A program made the translations under genes and the position numbers. Below are positions 6,200 through 8,448 of a stretch of DNA of 8,448 nt, piece after piece. Within the stretch, counting starts at the first letter, position 1, and every line of letters starts with the position of its first letter. The notes beneath the pieces were generated by a model. It searched no databases. It was not told the DNA's origin and saw only the letters and a program-made list of their open reading frames with translations. The stretch is from Gordonia sp. (in: high G+C Gram-positive bacteria) (lineage in GTDB: Bacteria; Actinomycetota; Actinomycetes; Mycobacteriales; Mycobacteriaceae): positions 1 through 8,448 of the forward strand of contig JASLJL010000200.1 of NCBI GenBank assembly GCA_030152405.1, given 5' to 3'.

Positions 6200-6816
6200 T
6201 TCCAGTTCTGATGGCCGACGACGAGACCCTGATCCGCTCGGCCATGGCCACCATGCTCGATCTCGAGGACGACATCGAGGTGCTCTCCGACGTCGCCACC
6301 GGTGAAGAGTTCGTCGACCTGTGGCGCGCCCGCATCGACGCCGGGCTCCCCACCGGGGTGGCCGTCCTGGATCTCCAACTGCCCGGCATCGACGGCATCG
6401 AGACGGCGCAGCGCATCCTGGAGATGTCCCCCGGCGCCGGAGCTCTCATCGTCACCAGCCACGGTCGGCCGGGCTATCTCAAGCGTGCACTGACTGTCGG
6501 GGTGCGGGGATTCCTCCCGAAGACGACGTCGGCGGCCACCCTCGCCTCGGTGATCCGCACCGTGCACGCGGGAGGGCGCTACGTCGATCCCGAACTCGCC
6601 GCGGAGGCGATCTCGACCGGCGACTCCGTGCTCACCGCCCGCGAAGCCGACGTCCTAGAACTGGCGATCGACGGCTCGTCGGTGGAGGAGATCGCCTCTC
6701 GTGCGCATCTGTCCCCCGGCACCACACGGAACTACCTGTCGTCGGCGATGGCCAAGCTCGGTGTCGCCAACCGCTACGAGGCCGCCGTCAAAGCCCGCGA
6801 ACTCGGGTGGATCTGA
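6196..6816 (+). CDS. NarL/DesR-like response regulator
   Basis: This 206-residue DNA-binding regulator is the likely partner of the preceding kinase. The receiver domain has acidic pocket D8 and D9, phosphoacceptor D59 in VAVLDLQLPGIDG, T87, and K109 in FLPKT, so it should be fully phosphorylatable. The LuxR/NarL-type helix-turn-helix covers about 144-200. It begins LTAREADVLELAIDG, continues SVEEIASRAHLSPGTTRNYLS, and ends in AKLGVANRYEAAVKA. The start overlaps the kinase stop as ATGA behind a strong GGGAG five bases upstream. As the last gene of the operon, its most economical target is the control region before 3113, which carries tandem hexamers one turn apart. This target is an inference. 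The gene ends three bases from the stop of the convergent methyltransferase gene. Confidence 0.93.
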   Translation: MIPVLMADDETLIRSAMATMLDLEDDIEVLSDVATGEEFVDLWRARIDAGLPTGVAVLDLQLPGIDGIETAQRILEMSPGAGALIVTSHGRPGYLKRALTVGVRGFLPKTTSAATLASVIRTVHAGGRYVDPELAAEAISTGDSVLTAREADVLELAIDGSSVEEIASRAHLSPGTTRNYLSSAMAKLGVANRYEAAVKARELGWI

Positions 6817-6819
6817 GGC

Positions 6820-7458
6820 TCATCCACCCCGAGGGCCACGTCGCGCCCGGAGGACCTCGTCGTTGATGTGCGCGCCGTTGCCCGCCGCGACGCCGCGCGG
6901 ACGGACCTCGGAGATCTCGACGACCCAGCCGTCGCCGAGCGATTCCCCGATGTCGGACGGTTGGACGAAGTCCGCGGGATCGAAGCCGTGGGCGCGCATC
7001 CCCTCGGCCTCATGGGCGACGACGAGGAGCGTTCCGCCGGGAGCGACGGCGGCGATCAACGCGTCCACGAGCTCGCGGCGCGCAGCGGGGATCGGGAAGT
7101 AGAACGCCGACACCAGGTCGAACGGCGCGTTCGGGATCGGATCGACGGTGAGATCGACCCGATTCCAGGAGATCACCCCGTCGGGATCGGCCTCACGGGC
7201 ACGGTCGACGGCGACCTGCGAGATGTCGACCGCTGTGACCGACCAGCCCTGCGCAGCGAGCCAGCGGGCGTCCGCCCCTTCCCCGCCACCGACGTCGAGG
7301 GCCTTCCCGGGCGCCAACGAGGGCGCTTCGGCGAGGAGGGCCGGGTTGACGTTCGTCGTCCAGATGCGGTCGGACATCCGGTATCGCTCATCCCATTCCT
7401 GCGCGGACTCGGGATGACGCGGCGCCTCGGAGGGGGCGGGGTGATGATCGTGGCTCAT
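6820..7458 (-). CDS. Class I SAM-dependent methyltransferase
   Basis: This 212-residue soluble protein has a Rossmann-type methyltransferase core. Motif I is LDVGGGEG at 54-61, the acidic end of strand 2 is D78 in VTAVDIS, a VDL segment lies at 101-103, and motif IV is FDLVSAFYF at 113-121, followed by PGGTLLVV at 140-147. The N-terminal EWDERYRMSDRIW block at 21-33 and the closing HINDEVLRARR resemble a widespread actinobacterial group annotated only as methyltransferase-domain proteins. TehB-like and thiopurine-type enzymes are distant relatives. The substrate is unknown. Motif I has Gly where many relatives have Cys (DVGCGEG). The first residues, MSHDHHP, are His-rich. The ATG at 7458 was chosen over an in-frame GTG at 7476, which adds only six residues. 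A GGAGG lies just one base before the ATG, and a GGAAG lies ten bases before, so the true start is uncertain. The gene is divergent from the oxidoreductase gene. Confidence 0.85.
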   Translation of the reverse strand: MSHDHHPAPSEAPRHPESAQEWDERYRMSDRIWTTNVNPALLAEAPSLAPGKALDVGGGEGADARWLAAQGWSVTAVDISQVAVDRAREADPDGVISWNRVDLTVDPIPNAPFDLVSAFYFPIPAARRELVDALIAAVAPGGTLLVVAHEAEGMRAHGFDPADFVQPSDIGESLGDGWVVEISEVRPRGVAAGNGAHINDEVLRARRGPRGG

Positions 7459-7499
7459 GCCTCCACGCTTCCACACCCATGCCGTTCCGTCATGCCCTC

Positions 7500-7514
7500 T
7501 TGCGCAGGGCGCAA
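7500..7514. promoter_or_regulatory. Operator-like inverted repeat TTGCGC-AGG-GCGCAA
   Basis: Six-base arms at 7500-7505 and 7509-7514 are exact reverse complements around AGG. An alternative pairing, GCCCT (7494-7498) with AGGGC (7506-7510), overlaps it. The dyad lies almost exactly midway between the divergent starts, 41 bases from the methyltransferase start and 42 from the oxidoreductase start. A single bound dimer could therefore control both genes. It is followed by TTTCTC, but between two divergent genes a terminator role makes little sense. The binding protein is unknown. Confidence 0.4.
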
Positions 7515-7544
7515 TTTCTCACCGCCGTCCTCACCGCGGTACGG

Positions 7545-7550
7545 CACACT
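7545..7550 (+). promoter_or_regulatory. Possible -10 box of the LLM oxidoreductase gene
   Basis: CACACT ends six bases before the ATG at 7557 and keeps A2 and T6 of the TAnnnT element. Transcription from it would start at or very near the ATG. GGAG at 7551-7554 sits only two bases from the ATG, too close for an ordinary ribosome binding site, which also favours a leaderless message. No good -35 is visible. Confidence 0.35.
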
Positions 7551-7556
7551 GGAGTC

Positions 7557-8351
7557 ATGACGTTCCCCGTTCGCATCGGTGTCCAACTGCAGCCCCAGCA
7601 CTCCCCCGACTACGGCCTGATCCGCGACGCCGTTCGCCGCGCGGAAGACATCGGCGTCGACGTCGTCTTCAACTGGGATCACTTCTTCCCGCTCTCCGGC
7701 GATCCGGACGGCGCGCACTTCGAATGCTGGACGATGCTCGGTGCGTGGGCCGAGCAGACCGACCGCATCGAGTTCGGCCCTCTGGTCTCGTGCAACAGCT
7801 ACCGCAATCCCGAACTGCTCGCGGACATGGCGCGGACCGTCGACCGGATCTCGGACGGGCGCCTGATCCTCGGCATCGGCAGCGGATGGTTCAAACGCGA
7901 CTACGACGAGTACGGCTACGACTTCGCGACCACCGGACAGCGCCTCGACGCGCTCGGCGAGTCGCTGCCGCGCATCGAGGCGCGCATGGCACAGCTGAAC
8001 CCGCAGCCGGTTCGGAAGATCCCCGTCCTCATCGGCGGCGGAGGCGAGAAGAAGACTCTGCGGCACGTCGCGGCCCATGCGGACATCTGGCATTCGTTCG
8101 TCGACGTCGAGACGTACCGCCGCAAGTCGGCGATCCTCGCCGAGCACTGTGCCGCCGTCGGGCGCGACCCGGACACCATCGAGCGGTCCGCCGAACTCAA
8201 AGCCGACGGAGGGGCAGACGAGCTGATGCGGTTCGGCGACCAGATCACCGCCGATGGCGTCACGCTGCTGACCCTCGCCGTCAACGGTCCCGACTACGAC
8301 CTGTCGACGGTGCAGCGGCTCGTGCAGTGGCGGGACCGGCGCGAGGGCTGA
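7557..8351 (+). CDS. LLM-class flavin/F420-dependent oxidoreductase
   Basis: This 264-residue protein has the single-domain TIM-barrel pattern of luciferase-like oxidoreductases. In actinobacteria these mostly use cofactor F420, though FMN is possible. The N-terminal strand reads FPVRIGVQLQPQ at 3-14. The NWDHFFP block follows at 39-45, then FGPLVSCNSYRNPELLADMARTVD at 73-96 and the hallmark GRLILGIGSGWFKRDYDEYG at 101-120. The cofactor phosphate-binding IPVLIGGGGEKKTLR at 155-169 comes next, then ADIWHSF at 175-181. The whole resembles, from memory, the mycobacterial MSMEG_2906 type of probable F420 oxidoreductase. It is shorter than the 300-340 residues of many LLM enzymes but complete for that group. 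The substrate is unknown. An ATG at 7479 is in frame but would add 26 residues encoded across the intergenic dyad. ATG 7557 fits the family start. The gene is divergent from the methyltransferase gene and may share its control. Confidence 0.9.
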   Translation: MTFPVRIGVQLQPQHSPDYGLIRDAVRRAEDIGVDVVFNWDHFFPLSGDPDGAHFECWTMLGAWAEQTDRIEFGPLVSCNSYRNPELLADMARTVDRISDGRLILGIGSGWFKRDYDEYGYDFATTGQRLDALGESLPRIEARMAQLNPQPVRKIPVLIGGGGEKKTLRHVAAHADIWHSFVDVETYRRKSAILAEHCAAVGRDPDTIERSAELKADGGADELMRFGDQITADGVTLLTLAVNGPDYDLSTVQRLVQWRDRREG

Positions 8352-8373
8352 CTCCGACGCGGTCGGATCAGTC
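8350..8373. terminator. Hairpin between convergent gene ends
   Basis: TCCGAC (8353-8358) and GTCGGA (8362-8367) form a perfect six-pair stem with a GCG loop. An outer GACT/AGTC pairing (8350-8353 with 8370-8373) could extend a CCGAC/GTCGG core across a three-base bulge. It lies between the oxidoreductase stop and the stop of the minus-strand gene at the window edge, as expected for a shared bidirectional terminator. Neither strand has a U-tract. Confidence 0.45.
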
Positions 8374-8448
8374 GAGCCACTCCCGCGTGTACAGGTCCTG
8401 CCAGCGCACGGAGACCGCCGATCGGGCCGCCGCGCTGGCGTCCGGGCC
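8368..8448 (-). CDS. Unidentified protein, C-terminal end (partial)
   Basis: The minus-strand frame is open from the window edge to TGA at 8370-8368 and encodes 26 residues ending in RWQDLYTREWLD. The tail is aromatic and charged, and its stop sits next to a hairpin that also serves the convergent oxidoreductase gene. This is consistent with a real gene end. The fragment is too short to assign a family, and an open frame of this length could also occur by chance at this GC content. Confidence 0.4.
   Translation of the reverse strand, partial: GPDASAAARSAVSVRWQDLYTREWLD

Noticed and set aside
7494..7520. Hairpin plus TTTCTC as an intrinsic terminator
   Set aside because: It lies between two genes that diverge from it, so no transcript would need to end here. 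An operator reading is more likely.

Overview
The window is about 70% GC, densely coded and full of 4-bp ATGA start/stop overlaps. Its genes (a GlpD1-type glycerol-3-phosphate dehydrogenase behind a TetR regulator, a clamp-binding DinB, a luciferase-like F420-type oxidoreductase) fit a mycolic-acid actinobacterium such as Gordonia, Rhodococcus, Williamsia or a mycobacterium. The genus is inference from protein resemblance. I see no insertion sequence, phage gene, CRISPR array, tRNA or rRNA, and the base and codon usage looks uniform, so this reads as ordinary chromosome.

Layout. Positions 1-1736 (+): the tail of a TetR-like regulator, overlapping by four bases a flavin-dependent glycerol-3-phosphate dehydrogenase (glpD). 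Positions 1768-2979 (-): dinB, a Y-family translesion polymerase, convergent with glpD. Positions 2980-3112: a divergent control region rich in inverted and direct repeats. Positions 3113-6816 (+): a five-gene operon of a 92-residue two-helix membrane protein, an ABC ATPase, an ABC-2 permease, a DesK-like histidine kinase and a NarL/DesR-like response regulator. Each of its four junctions is an ATGA overlap. Positions 6820-7458 (-): a SAM-dependent methyltransferase, ending three bases from the response regulator stop. Positions 7459-7556: a second divergent control region centred on a 15-bp inverted repeat. Positions 7557-8351 (+): a luciferase-like (LLM) oxidoreductase. Positions 8368-8448 (-): the C-terminal 26 codons of an unidentified gene that converges on it, with a hairpin between. 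No stretch of 300 bases lacks a gene.

The most system-like part is the 3113-6816 operon. Its logic resembles the ABC transporter plus DesKR-type two-component modules of Firmicutes (YvfRSTU and the linearmycin-sensing Lnr/Yfi system are the parallels I recall). The kinase, with several membrane helices and no external domain, would sense a membrane or lipophilic stress, or the transporter's state. The regulator would then drive the operon that encodes its own transporter. The least described piece is the leading small membrane protein. The control region in front of it carries tandem ACGAAC hexamers one helical turn apart and an ATGACA-N2-TGTCAT dyad. These are the best candidate binding sites in the window, but no regulator can be assigned from sequence alone.
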